From Quillaja saponaria (taxonomy: Eukaryota; Streptophyta; Magnoliopsida; Fabales; Quillajaceae): 64,000 nucleotides of DNA. Made by a program: the position numbers and the translations under genes. Below, one piece after another: positions 24,337-36,535 of this stretch (positions within the stretch are counted from its first letter, which is position 1; each line of letters starts with the position of its first letter). The notes below the pieces were generated by a model that did not search any database, had not been told where the DNA came from, and saw nothing but the letters and a program-made list of their open reading frames with translations. The stretch lies in NCBI GenBank assembly GCA_029379385.1, contig CM055617.1, positions 4,712,001 through 4,776,000 of the forward strand. The letters run 5' to 3'.

Positions 24337-24350
24337 ATTGTTGCAGGCTA

Positions 24351-24444
24351 GGCCTTCTGCATCGCTATGCTGCTGGTTTCAGACTGTTGCAGGCTAGGCC
24401 TGCAACGTGCATCGCTAGGCTGCAGCCTAGCAATGCAGAAGGCC
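24351..24444. repeat. GC-rich nested foldback block
   Basis: Outer arms GGCCTTCTGCAT (24351-24362) and ATGCAGAAGGCC (24433-24444) are perfect reverse complements. Inside lie an imperfect hairpin (TTGCAGGC-TAG-GCCTGCAA) and a perfect 18-bp palindrome, GCTAGGCTGCAGCCTAGC (24414-24431). A run of 15 C follows at 24443-24457. Composition is strikingly GC-rich against the AT-rich element, suggesting a separate origin. Confidence 0.8.
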
Positions 24445-24868
24445 CCCCCCCCCCCCCAAAAAATTATCGTAACACATTTTTCTTCCCTGCATAACCCCCC
24501 TCAATAATCGTAGCACATTTTTCTTCCCGCATAATAAACAACCTGCCTACAATAATTTCTCCAATCCTCCAATAATTTTCTCCTCCCCTCCATATTACAA
24601 GTCCCTCTCCTCCAATAAATACACGCCTTCATATTTCAGATCCTTGAAATTTATTTTTTCATGAGTTTTGTAAATTTTTTTATGAGTTTTTGAATTTTTT
24701 TTTTAAATATATGATAATCTACAAGTGAGTTTTTGTGAAATATATGATAATTTTTAAATTTTTATTTTTTATTGTATGATTTTTTAAAATTAAAAATATA
24801 TAGTAATTTTTTAATTTACAGTATATAATATTTTATAAATTTAAAGTATATGATAATTTTAAAATTTT

Positions 24869-25400
24869 AGAATTTAAGATTTTTGATAATTTTTTAATTT
24901 TATCATAAATATTTTTAAAATTCATGATATCTTTTAAATATAAAGTATATGTTAATTTATATATTTATAGTTTATGATATATTTAAATTTTAAAATGTAT
25001 GATAAATTTTAAAGTGTATAATAATTATATGGAATTAAAAATAGATGATAAATTTTAAATTTATAGTGTATGACAATTTTTAAATTTGGTATTTTTAGAA
25101 TTTAAGATTTTTGATAATTTTTTAATTTTATCATAAATATTTTTAAAATTCATGATATCTTTTAAATATAAAGTATATATTAATTTATATATTTATAGTT
25201 TATGATATATTTAAATTTTAAAATGTATGATAAATTTTAAAGTGTATAATAATTATATGGAATTAAAAATATATGATAAATTTTAAATTTATAGTGTATG
25301 ACAGTTTTTAAATTTTTAAATTTGGTATTTTTAGAATTTAAGATTTTTGATAATTTTTTAATTCTATAGTGTATCGTAAATGTTTTAATTATAGTTTATG
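24869..25400. repeat. AT-rich tandem duplication inside the MULE
   Basis: Units beginning AGAATTTAAGATTTTTGATA occur at 24869, 25097 and 25333 (spacings 228 and 236). The first two are nearly identical; the third is partial. They consist of shorter TATGATAATTTTTAAATTT-like subunits. Confidence 0.85.
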
Positions 25401-26742
25401 ATATTTTAAAATTTTAAAATTTTAAAATTCATGATATTGCAAATTTTAAAATTTTACTATATTTTTTTAATTTAAAGTATATAATTTTTAAACTTATTTG
25501 AAATGATTTAGTAAAAAGAAAAAACATTAAATTATTTTAAAAATTAATGGAACACACTTATATTAATCAAATACATATTACGAATACTAAAATTTATTTA
25601 GAAAAACTATTTATAAATTAGTCACAAATTTTAAAATAAAATTACTATTTCTTAAAAAAAAATCATTATTTATCATTATAAATCCTATTATCATAGGTAT
25701 ATTACTCACCATAATTATTATGAATTAAATAAATTTTAATTTCGTAATAAATATATTAATTAATTTAAAACTATCAAAATTACTAATTAATATATTAATA
25801 AATATATTAATTACATTAAAACATACAAATACAAAAATTATTAATTATTTCAAAACTCATTAAATTACTATTTTAAGGCAAACAAAATTACTAACTAATT
25901 TAAACGTTATAAAATTACTAATTAATTTAAGTGTCACATAATTACTATTTTAAACTTATAAATATTATTTATTAATTTAAACATGAAAAATTTAATAATT
26001 TATCATATCATAAATATACTAATTATTGCATTTATCATAAAAATTACAATTACAACAAATTTTTAATTATAACAAATAATAAAAATTAATATTTTCAACA
26101 ATTATAATATAAAACTACTGCAAATATAGGTACATGCATACAATAATAATAAATACAACTTTATGACTTACCAGATAATAAGTAAATGAGCAAAAAGTAT
26201 CAACACTGACAACATGATTTCAACAATAATCCTAAAAAAAACATAAATAAACTTAGAATAATATAACATATATATCGATTTTAACATTAAATGGTTTATA
26301 TAATTTCTATTTATATTTTATTTTAAAAAAATTAAATAGTATACGTAATTTAAATAATTAATAAGTAAATATTACTAATTATAATAAATAATATAAATTA
26401 ATCGTAATATATATGATTAAAATTTGTAAAAACAATATATTGTAAATAAAATTTTCAATAAGAAAATAATTTAATTTAACTAATAATAATAATTTTTTAA
26501 ATTAAAATTTGTATAACTTACCAAGATTTTGCTTGTAAATAAAACGTGAGAGAGAATCAAAGTAGGAAGAACATGAAAATATTAAAGGACAAAAGAAATG
26601 AACGTGATTATAGATAAGAAAATAAGGGATGAATAGGTTGAGTTTGTTGGAGGAGAGTATGTGAGATAAGAGACGAGTAATCAAAGTGAGGAGAGTTTGA
26701 AAGTGGGAAGAGTTTGAAAGTGAGAAAAGTTTGAATGTGAGG

Positions 26743-26779
26743 AGTGTCTTCTCCTTTGTATTATAGAGGAGAAGACACT
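26743..26779. repeat. Perfect 13-bp inverted repeat near the right TIR
   Basis: Arms AGTGTCTTCTCCT (26743-26755) and AGGAGAAGACACT (26767-26779), loop of 11 nt. Just upstream are three units of an AGTTTGAAAGTGRGAAG-type 17-mer. Confidence 0.8.
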
Positions 26780-26835
26780 TGCAGAGGGGGGTCGATTATT
26801 GTGCGAGGAGGGGCCAGGTAAGTGTGTGCGCGAGT

Positions 26836-27094
26836 GTCCAGCAGGGCCCGCGTGGGGACAAAAATTGGGGTGAAACGATTTCAGTCAACATCAGTTTGGC
26901 TCGTGAGGTGTGTGCTGTAGGGTCCATGGGCCGACGTGACATGGTTAGTCGGATCGAGAAACTGTATTTTCAAAAGACGGACTTTAACCTGAAAATACGG
27001 TTTTAAACTTTAACCTATACTGGCTATTAAAGTTAAAAATTTACCATTTTATACAAAAATTATACAATTTGGTCCCTTATGTCCAAAAACCCCC
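26836..27094 (-). repeat. MULE right terminal inverted repeat
   Basis: Reverse-complement partner of 24049-24280, ending in a run of C at 27090-27094 before the right target duplication. Its outer end lies 85 bp before the NHD1 start codon. Confidence 0.8.
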
Positions 27095-27103
27095 CAAACT
27101 CAA
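27095..27103. repeat. Right 9-bp target-site duplication of the MULE
   Basis: CAAACTCAA, identical to 24040-24048. Confidence 0.85.
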
Positions 27104-27179
27104 GCATACATTACAGTACACAGCCATTCCGATTCTTCTTCAATCTTCAGCATATGGCTATCTGCGAGCTTTTGCTCTA

Positions 27180-30100
27180 ATGGGTGCGCTCTCATTTGGG
27201 ACTTACTTGTCCCCATCTCAGAATTTCCGGAAATATTCACTGCCTTCCCAATCTCATCGCCTTCATATCTGTCAATCCTCACTGATTTCACAGCCCATCT
27301 CTGGCTCGTCTTTTTGTAGAGTTAGAGGTCCCAAGTCGCGCGGTAATGGTGTATTGGCAAGGGGTGAAGATAAGGCGAGAGATTCTTCTTCTTCTCCTGT
27401 TCAGCCGCAACAACCTCAACCAAGCTCCGAGAAGCAGTTACAGGTTCTTCTCTAATGAAACAAGTGTACCCATATTTCATTTGGCTAAACTAATGAGTTT
27501 TGGATGTATAATGATGGTAAACTATGATTAAATTTGATTTTAGTAATGACCTTGGCACATCAAATGAATTTTATTGAATTCCCAGATTCAATTAGTTCGT
27601 TAAAACTCATAAGGTTTTGCATCTCAATTTACGTCATTTCCAAATGAAAGTTATAAATAATCAATTGGGAGTGAGATTTGGTTTCACTTAGCTCAATGAA
27701 AAGCAATGGATTGTCTTTCCTGACTGTGGGTCAGCTGGTATAGGGTAGTGTGAAAGGGGAATATATATTTCCTCAATTTTTGAAATGGTTTTCATCCATA
27801 TGTAAAGATCTCAATCCACTTCACGTAATACTGTTTAGTCACACTTCATAATACAATGAGAACTTTGTTCAGGAGCTGACACCAAAATCTGGATCATGTG
27901 ATCCCTTGTCTTCACTTGACGAAGCAAGCTCCCAAGATTTTGAATCCACTTACCAGCCCAAGACTGATTTTCTGAAAGCTCTAGCAATATTTGCAGCAGC
28001 TGCAACAGGGGCAGTGGCAATTAACCACTCCTGGGTTGCTGCGAATCAGGTCTATCAATGTCTAGTACCTTATTTCTGCAACGATTTACAAGAATTTGAG
28101 GGAAATTTTAGTTAATCATTTTGATAACCTTAATGTAACTCCAAATTTGCATCACAGGATGTTGCAATGGCTTTGCTATTTGGAATAGGATATGCAGGCA
28201 TCATATTTGAAGAATCGCTAGCATTCAACAAAAGTGGAGTAGGATTGTTGATGGCTGTAAGCCTATGGGTGGTGCGAAGTATTGGGGTATTGCCTCTATT
28301 ACAAGTTCATTTAAAAAGAAAATAATTATCTTGTTTATGTTTCCTTCTCCTGGTAGTTGTCAGCTTGCTGTTAATAGAGCCCTGATATAATTAATTGACA
28401 TGACCTGGAGTTGAATTCAGTAGTCTGGGTTACACCTTTTTGTTCTTCCTCATGACAAGCATGTTCATTATATCTCTTGTACAAAGAACAAAAATTAGGA
28501 AAAGTAATATTATAATTCACCCTATAGTGTTACTATCTTAACTAATCTTTCATTTTTCTCAATTTTTCTTTTTGGGCTGTTTGAATTCTTGTGTAGGCTC
28601 CTTCAACTGATATAGCTGTTTCAGAGTTAACACATGCGTCAGCGGAAGTCAGTGAAATAGTGTTTTTCTTGCTTGGTGCAATGACAATTGTTGAGATAGT
28701 TGATACTCATCAAGGATTTAAGCTGGTTACTGACAATATAAGCACTAGAAACCCGCGTGTTCTCCTTTGGGTGGTGAGTGCTCAGTCTCTGGATTTTTCT
28801 CATACTGAAAATTCCCCCCTCTCAATTCCTCCATTGGATGGTAAATTGTTGACCTTGAAATTACAAGAAGTTAATTGAACTATCCATATACTTGCTTGGA
28901 TAGGTATCACGCACCCAATTGTTAGAAGCAGCATGTCTCCCCCCCCAAAATCCCACACACACTCACTATTTAAGTGCCTAGACATGGTGTTGGTATTTTC
29001 CTTTCTTATCTCAATAAATGGAGTTTGACCAATTATTGTTGAAATTGCAGGTTGGTTTTGTGACATTTTTCCTTAGTGCGATTCTAGATAACCTGACATC
29101 TACCATAGTCATGGTTTCTTTGTTGCGAAAACTAGTACCTCCATCAGAGTACCGAAAGTATGTAGCTTTGTACTGACTATTGTTGTATACTTTTCTATTT
29201 AATGTGGCTAAGTATCTGAGGTTGTTTTTCTCATGTGATTAATGGGATATATTTGGATAACTGTTCTAACTTCTAAATTGCATGACAAAGAACAACTTGG
29301 GATATATGTACCTTCCATCGCCCCTCCTTCCTAATATCTGCAGCTGCCACTAATTTTTGTCTACTTTTTTTTTTTTTTGGCATCTAATGTGTTGTCACTT
29401 GAGGAATCTGATGAGATTATAAACTTGACCTTCAAACCACAAGTCTCGTGATTCTTTTAATGGTAGCCCACAAAGCCTTTGGTTGATTAAATTTCCATCT
29501 CAATGGGTTTTTTAGATGTCTGCTTTTTCTCGTGCCTTGTACTCATAGGATTGGTATGAAAAGGTGCAAGTTTTACATCTTCAATTTATTTTGAATGGTT
29601 ACGATGGTTCAACTGGATTTTTTGTGGACATAAATATTTGAGAGGTTTTCCAAATTGAAAACCCGGTGTTCTTAACTTAGTAGTGAAGCTAGCACTTTTG
29701 TTCTTCCACTTACTGATATTTTCTTTTAGTTTAGAAACATTATTTATAAGAGCTCAAGGACCAACTTTTAGGAAGAAATATTAGTGGGATGGCTGTTGAT
29801 ATGAAGATAAAGACCAAAGATGTGACACTGATTTTTCCTTTCATACCTTTATTAGTTCTAGTGTACTAATAGATTGCTTTTGGTGGCATATGTTTTTATT
29901 TTGCATTTAGATTCTTTGTTCTGGGCCCATGCTCTTATACACTAGAAAAATGCTGTTTCATTGTTTGTAATATCTCTGTATCTAAAATCACTGTCAGTAT
30001 TAATTTCCAATACAAAACAATTTATTCACTTAATGATATTCTACTGACAGGATTCTAGGAGCTGTTGTTGTAATAGCTGCAAATGCTGGTGGTGCGTGGA

Positions 30101-32278
30101 CTCCTATTGGTGATGTTACCACTACCATGCTGTGGATACATGGTCAGATATCAACATTGCAAACAATGAAGGTTTTCTACTGACAAACAATTTTACGTGA
30201 TCTTTTTTTGGTTTCCTTGACATCCAGTTACATCGACTTAGTTCCTTCAGCAATGAAATTAATTTTGAATTGATCAAGTTTTAAAGCCAATTCGTTTTAG
30301 ATAACAACTAGAGAGTACAAAATTAATGTGTCGGGGGACTTGTGATTAGCCCTGTATAGTTCCCTCAGGCACACATGTTTAATTAAAAATATGACTTCTA
30401 TCAAAAATTAAAATATGACTGTATGAGCATGAGTATTGGAATTCTACTCTTCAGGTGCTTCATGATAGTTGGAGCACATTACTCCAACCTCCCCTGGATT
30501 CTGTTGGAAGTACACAGCCTTGATCCTTTCTTCTAAATAGACAAAAGTCCAAAGGAACAGTTTATGAATGTGGTTATTTCTGTGTTAAGATATCACTGGT
30601 CTGTATTGACTGTTAAAGGCATGGACTTTTGTGTGGGGTTTAGAAATATCAGTGAGGTCCATGTACTTTCAGCATACAAGGGGGTTGATCAATTTGAGTA
30701 ATTTGATCTGATCTGAAATTTATCTTATTTAACGAAATTTGAGCACCGTTTGTAGCATAAAGGACAAGGCATATGTAATTATTTTTTTTGCTTACAGGGA
30801 TTGGTTGTACCTTCACTCATTTCTCTGGCCGTTCCGCTGGCTCTCATGTCCCTGACTAGGTACTCTTCTTGCACTACAAAAGTAACATCAGAAATTTGAG
30901 AGTTGAAAAGGTCAGAGTCTAGCTTAATGTTTAACGGGTGAGATTATACAAATAATCTTATTCTGTTCAGTGAAGTTAATGGGAAAGGACAAGAAACTGC
31001 TGACGCTTTGGCTTCTGAGCAGATGGCTCCTCGAGGGAAGCTTGTTTTCACTGTCGGTATAGGAGCTTTGGTTTTCGTCCCTGTGTTCAAGGCCCTTACT
31101 GGCTTGCCTCCATTCATGGGTATGTTACTTGGACTTGGTGTGCTTTGGATTCTGACTGATGCAATCCATTATGGTGAATCTGAAAGACAAAAGTTAAAAG
31201 TACCACAAGCCCTATCACGGATCGACACTCAAGGAGTCCTATTCTTCCTTGGGATCCTTTTATCAATTAGCAGGTAACTTACTTTGAACTTATGTTTGTA
31301 TTTTATACTGATGGATGATCCCCTGGTGTATGTGTTTCTCATCATTTTATATGTGAAAGACAATCACAATCTAGTCTTTCAGATTATGGAGATTTGGTGG
31401 GTCCTTGACCATATGAATGTGTTGGTTTTGAGGGTTTAAGTTGGACCAGGTTCTGCCCTAAAAAACTTGTTGTAAATGAAAATAGAGAATTCTGGTGGGT
31501 AGCTGAATCTAAATATGATTTAAACCTCTGTTTTGCTTCATGAGAAAATTTTCTGGTTTACTATAAACCAGATGCAGATATATCTTGGTGCAAGATTTAT
31601 GACATCTGACTTTGTTATCCGAGATTTATTCTACCTCTATCCATGATTGCAAATATGTATGCATCTTCTTCATAATGATATCTTATTCTTTTAGCATTTT
31701 ATGTAATTGTTTAAATTTCTCATTTTCATATGTTAGAGTGACATCAAACACTAAACCTATGTATTTTTCTTTTTCTCTAGCCTAGAGGCTGCTGGAATTC
31801 TTAGGGAATTGGCAAATTACCTTGATGCTCACATTCCAAATGTTGAACTGATTGCAAGTGCAATTGGGGTTGTCTCAGCAATTATAGACAATGTTCCCCT
31901 GGTTGCGGCAACAATGGGAATGTACGATCTCACATCCTTCCCACAGGATTCTGAGTTCTGGCAGCTGGTTGCATTCTGTGCTGGTACTGGTGGATCCATG
32001 TTAATTATTGGCTCAGCTGCTGGAGTGGCATTTATGGGGATGGAAAAGGTGGACTTCTTCTGGTACTTACGGAAGGTAGGTATCTACCACTCTGCCCTGA
32101 AATTTTTATTTGATTGATTTTTGGATTTCAGTTATGCAAATCTCATTCTACCTTGTTGCAGGTGAGTGGTTTTGCCCTGGCAGGTTATGCTGCAGGGATT
32201 GCTGCCTATTTAGCTATTCAAAACCTCCACATCTCTTTACCTGCAACTCTAGCTGAGGTTCCATTGCTTTCTGGTTAA
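27180..32278 (+). CDS. NHD1: Plastid NhaD-type Na+/H+ antiporter
   Basis: Exchanges Na+ for H+ across the chloroplast envelope; plant NHD1 removes Na+ from plastids. Ten exons join in phase: 27180-27443, 27873-28049, 28158-28286, 28597-28773, 29051-29157, 30051-30171, 30798-30859, 30971-31273, 31781-32075 and 32162-32278, giving 583 residues. Ser/Arg-rich transit peptide over about 1-70, then roughly a dozen membrane helices. Family motifs are present: FFLSAILDNLTSTIVMVSLL (about 254-273), NAGGAWTPIGDVTTTMLW (about 296-313) and AIIDNVPLVAATMGMY (about 480-495). The conserved Asp and Thr residues of these ion-binding loops are intact. Start chosen at the first ATG of the open frame (MGALSFGTY). 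The MULE ends just upstream, so promoter or leader may be transposon-derived. Confidence 0.94.
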
Positions 32279-32986
32279 TTAAAGAGTTTAGGCTTCACAT
32301 GTTGCCGTTCAAATTGAAATTCATGGGGGGAAAGCTGCGAGTGCTGAACATTTTGGGCAACAAGGACATGGTTCACATGACACATAGGGTCTACAGCTGA
32401 AAGATAGAAATAATTTTGGGTTGTCAAATTTTAGTTGTCAGCCGTCAAGCACTAAAATATGTTTAACAAGGCTGTTAGGGGGAAAATACAATACTGCTCA
32501 TTCACTGTTAACATTTCCAACAGATGATTATAATTACATGGCAACAGGTTTCTTCTTGTTTTGGAAGCTATAAACTAAGCTGTACCTTAAAAAGGTTATT
32601 ATAAACTTTTTCTCAAAGTTTTCTCGCTCCATTTTAAACCAGCAGTAAAACGACAGTGAGCCACTAACCCCAATGGAATGGTAGTGGGGCAGATTTTGCC
32701 AAAATCCTACCTTACTCATCCTCTTACCTCTTTAAAGGAGTACTAATCAAACAACCACCTGGAAAACCCATCTCACGGTCAAGTAAGGTGAAATTTTAAG
32801 TGAAAAAACAGACTTAGCAGTATTATTTGGTTTTCAATCGTAGAATTGAATTATTATTTCCCTTGCTCACTAAAACTACCACAAAATCCTACTCAATGAT
32901 CATAAAAAACTGGCACCATAGTTGTCAACCTGTAGTACCCAAGCCCCAAAAGGAAAACAACGAAAAAGGAAGAAATAAGAGTCAAA
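32279..32986. other. Convergent 3' ends of NHD1 and PGDH
   Basis: About 0.7 kb between two convergent stop codons. It should hold both 3' UTRs. No other feature is seen. Confidence 0.6.
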
Positions 32987-35900
32987 CTACAACTTGAGGA
33001 ACACAAACTCTTCAATGGCAGGAATATCACCAATCTTCTTCAATGTTTCCTTTTTAGGTTGTTCATCCACCCCAATTGCCATTACAGCTTGCTTCCGTGG
33101 AGCAATCCTTCCAACACTCATGAAGCTGACATTGACATTCTCCTGGCCCAAAAGGCTTCCAACCCTTCCAATCATACCTGGCTGATCGACCTGCCTGCAA
33201 AGGATAATGCTACCTTCCAAGCTCACATCAACTTCAAAAGATCCTACCTTTGTCAGATGGGGAACTCCATCCTTTACCCGCCCTTCAACCGTGATCTCCC
33301 CAGACTCTGATATCGCACTAGCAAATCTGGATTCAACATTGGCTATCTGGACCTGGATGAAATCAAGTGGACTCTCGGGTGAACCATCTAGAGTAATTCT
33401 CTCCTCTGTAATCCTGATTCCTCTTTGTTTAGCAGTGAAATCAGCATTAACTAAATTCACAAAGACACTGGATATGGGCTCAATAAGACCCTTGGTTATC
33501 ATGGCTCGGAGAAGCCTGGTGTCAAGATCATCAGGAGCTCTAGCAGAGGCATATGTCACTTTTATAGATTTCACACCACTTCCTCCTGCCACTAACTGAA
33601 CAGCAAGTCTCCCCAGTTTCTCAGCAAGGACAACATATGGTTTCAGCTCTGTTAATACCTGCAATCCAGATGGAATTACAAGATGATGAGCCCATTTTAT
33701 CTTTACATCTAATATACAAGTTAGAGTATATGTAATGTTACAAACTAGAATCACGCCAGAAACACGAGACAGGCTCAACAATTGATTTGATAGCATATCA
33801 AATGGTCAAAAATGAAAATACAATTGCAAAAGTACCTCTGCAGGAACCATTGGCGCATTGACTGCGGTAGCAGCAAGCTCCCCTTTCAAGGCTCCAACAA
33901 CAGCTTCTGCTATTTCAATAGCCACACCTTCCTGCTCACCAAACCCAAATAACATCTATGTTACAGCAAGAGGAGGAAAATGAAATGAAACATAAAAATG
34001 TAGATCATATACACACTTGGGCTTCCACAGTACTGGCACCAAGGTGAGGAGTCACAGTAACTCTCTCATGCTGAACCAACTTGCTGTCCTTTGGTGGTGG
34101 CTCCACTGTGAAAACATCTAGTGCTGCCTGAAATAAAGACAAGAAGATACTTAATTTATATTCATCTATAATCAGCACCCGGTGCTGTCAAATATGAGAA
34201 AGTAAGGACCTGTGCTACTATTCCAGCATCTAGTGCCTTCACAAGAGCTTCCTCGTCAATGACACCTCCACGAGCAACATTGACAATTCGAACTCCTTTT
34301 TTCATCTTAGCAAAATTTTCATCATTGAGAATCTTTGTCGTAGAAGGAGTAAGAGGCATGTGCAAAGAGATAAAATCTGCAGTTGATATGGCTTCATCAA
34401 AGCTCACAAGCTCCACACCTATTGCACGAGCACGGTCTGCTGGGGCATAAGGGTCATGTGCAATCACATGCATACCAAGCCCCTTGGCACGCCGGGCAAC
34501 TTCTGTTCCAACCTTTCCAAACCCCATCACAGCAAGTGTTTTTCCAACAAGGGATACACCCACATACTTATTCCGCTGCCATTTCCCTGGATAGACCAAA
34601 TGTGGCTATATCAAGCAGCTAGATGATTATGTACCAGAGTAATCAGCATAAGAAAGATAATCAGGTAAAATGAAATACGACTATTTGATTCCAGTTCCAG
34701 AGTAAAGGTTATGTGCAAGATTGTAAATAACTAAATATCAACAAATAACTAAATATCAACAAAAAACTTCTTTCTATGCCTAAAAACATTATTTTCACTG
34801 TCAAAAGAGCAGACACCAATATTCTTAGTTATTTTGTTGTTCGACAAAAGTATATATATGTAAAAGTTCATCATAAAAAAAGGAAACAGATCTAAGCAAA
34901 AGCACATACGAAATCATTTGCATATTCATAAAATATTAAAAACAAAATTGCCTTTTGAGAGGAATTTTGATAGGCAATAATTCTACAAAAGGAAGGAAAG
35001 AAAAGAAGTAAATCAGATATCTTTTTCAAAGAAAATACTCCTATTAGATTGACCACGGAAAGCAATAATCTTTTAAAAGGGATTCAACAGATATTATCCA
35101 AGCTCTAATAAAACTACCAACTCTTTCCTAAAGCGGATTCTTTACAAAAAGAAAAGAAAATAACAACACAGACAGACATAATACTACAAATCCTGGATTT
35201 GATTTTTTTTTTTTTTTTTCTTTGACAAACTTAAAATGAACACACTTCAAAATGGGATCTAATGCATTACCTCCCAAATTACAAATTTAAACATTCGATA
35301 AGAAGCTCTGAAGAGATCCAAGAAATATAATTTTTTATCAAAGAAAAATTACTAACCAGATTTCACAGACGCATCGGCTTGTGCAACGTTCCTAGCCATG
35401 GCGGCCAAGAGGGCGATCCCATGTTCAGCTGCTGCGACAGTATTCGCAGTGGGCGCATTCACTACCAAGCACCCATGCTCTGTCGCTGCCGCCAGATCCA
35501 CATTATCGATGCCAACACCGGCTCTCCCAACCACCTTGAGCCTTCCACTAGATGATTCGAACACCTCCCGGCTCACCTTGGTCCCACTCCTCACTATCAA
35601 AGCATCACATAAAGAGATCTTGGTGCAGAGCTCCTCAGGGCTCAAATTATACGAGCAATCAACATTAGCAAAATCCTTTAAAAGCTCAATCCCAGCATCA
35701 CCAAGTTTCTCTGCTACAAGAATAGTCGGTTTGGCATCAAGACCCGCCGAGACCACCACAAGCAGAGGCCGTGAACCTCTGTTTTGGCGAGAACGGATGG
35801 AAACGGAGAAAGCAGAAGAAAGAAAGGGTTTAGAAGAGAGAGAAAGTGATGGGTTTTTGAGAGATGGGGTTCGGAGCGTTTGGGAAGCTGAGGTAGCCAT
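32987..35900 (-). CDS. PGDH1: Plastid D-3-phosphoglycerate dehydrogenase
   Basis: First enzyme of the phosphorylated serine pathway: 3-phosphoglycerate + NAD+ to 3-phosphohydroxypyruvate. Five exons join in frame: 35900-35357, 34586-34210, 34127-34017, 33931-33836 and 33658-32987, giving 599 residues, normal for plants. Ser-rich plastid transit peptide (about 1-50). Dinucleotide fold GFGKVG (203-208). Catalytic Arg in [12 protein letters not shown] (about 287), Glu in FTVEPP (about 316) and His in TPHLGAS (about 335) are all present. An intervening ASB-type domain and a C-terminal ACT domain (about 523-595, [18 protein letters not shown]) suggest amino-acid feedback control. The best Arabidopsis match is EDA9/PGDH1, which sits next to SEP1 there too. 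No defect is seen. Confidence 0.96.
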
Positions 35901-36195
35901 TAATGGTATTGGTTGAGGTGTATTGGTGAGCGTATAACTGGGTTTCGCCCAATTTGCGCCGATTGTGGATGAAGAGCAAAGAAAATGGGTGAGGGAGTCT
36001 GGGTTTTATAGGTGGCCTTATAGTGTAGGAGAAAAATTAAAATTCCCACCAGCTATCGAAAGTGACGAAGAAAGAGAGTGAAGCTACGCGTTTAACAGTG
36101 AGAGTAGGCTTGTCCAACAAGTGTCAAGTGAGGTTTGGTGGGCAAACCATTTGCAGTCTTCATGAATTGAATCGCTTTGTTTTGCCAAATTAAAA

Positions 36196-36535
36196 TTCAA
36201 GGTTTTTCTAACAATTAAAAAAATTGTTAAAATGTAATAGATATAAATTTTAAAAATAATTTCTTTACAGAAAAATAATAATTTATGTATTCAATAGCAT
36301 TAAATTATAATCAACTATCTTAATAAATAGTACAAATTTTTTATTTATAATTGTTTAATGTACTAAATAATTCAAGATTTTTCTAACAATTAAAGAAATT
36401 TGTTAAATTGTAATAAATATAAATTTTAATAATTAATATTTTTTAAAGAATAGTATTTTGTGTATTAAATAACATTAAATTATAATTATTTACTATAATA
36501 AATATATAAACTTTTTATTCATAAAAGTTTAACAG
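36196..36535. repeat. Diverged tandem duplication, 175-bp unit
   Basis: Units start TTCAAG[G/A]TTTTTCTAACAA at 36196 and 36371 and stay alignable through GCATTAAATTATAAT. Copies differ at many positions. Confidence 0.75.

Larger units (their letters stand above)
24049..27094. mobile_element. Non-autonomous Mutator-like element (MULE)
   Basis: A 3.05-kb element between exact 9-bp target duplications (CAAACTCAA). Long terminal inverted repeats: left 24049-24280, right 26836-27094. They align over most of their length. Shared blocks include TTTTTGGA[T/C]ATAAGGG, CAAATTGTATAATTTTTGTA, TCACGAGCC and TTTTTGTCCCCACGCGGGC. The right arm has about 25 extra bases. The interior has no transposase frame: it is very AT-rich (24640-26520) with tandem repeats, plus a GC-rich foldback block next to the left arm. 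It fills most of the spacer between divergent SEP1 and NHD1. TIR differences show the insertion is not very recent. Assignment to Mutator rests on TIR length and the 9-bp duplication, not on a transposase. Confidence 0.85.

Noticed and set aside
24165..24494. 109-codon plus-strand frame at the MULE left end
   Set aside because: It runs through the terminal repeat, hairpins and the poly-C tract. It is not transposase-like.
27069..27179. N-terminal extension of NHD1 from an upstream non-ATG codon
   Set aside because: It would begin inside the MULE terminal repeat and lacks an ATG. The first ATG (27180) gives a normal plastid transit peptide.
33207..33599. 130-codon plus-strand frame opposite PGDH exon 5
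   Set aside because: Antisense shadow of the ACT/ASB-domain coding exon.
35398..35916. 172-codon plus-strand frame opposite PGDH exon 1
   Set aside because: It is the antisense shadow of a GC-richer coding exon; the minus-strand product is a clear enzyme.
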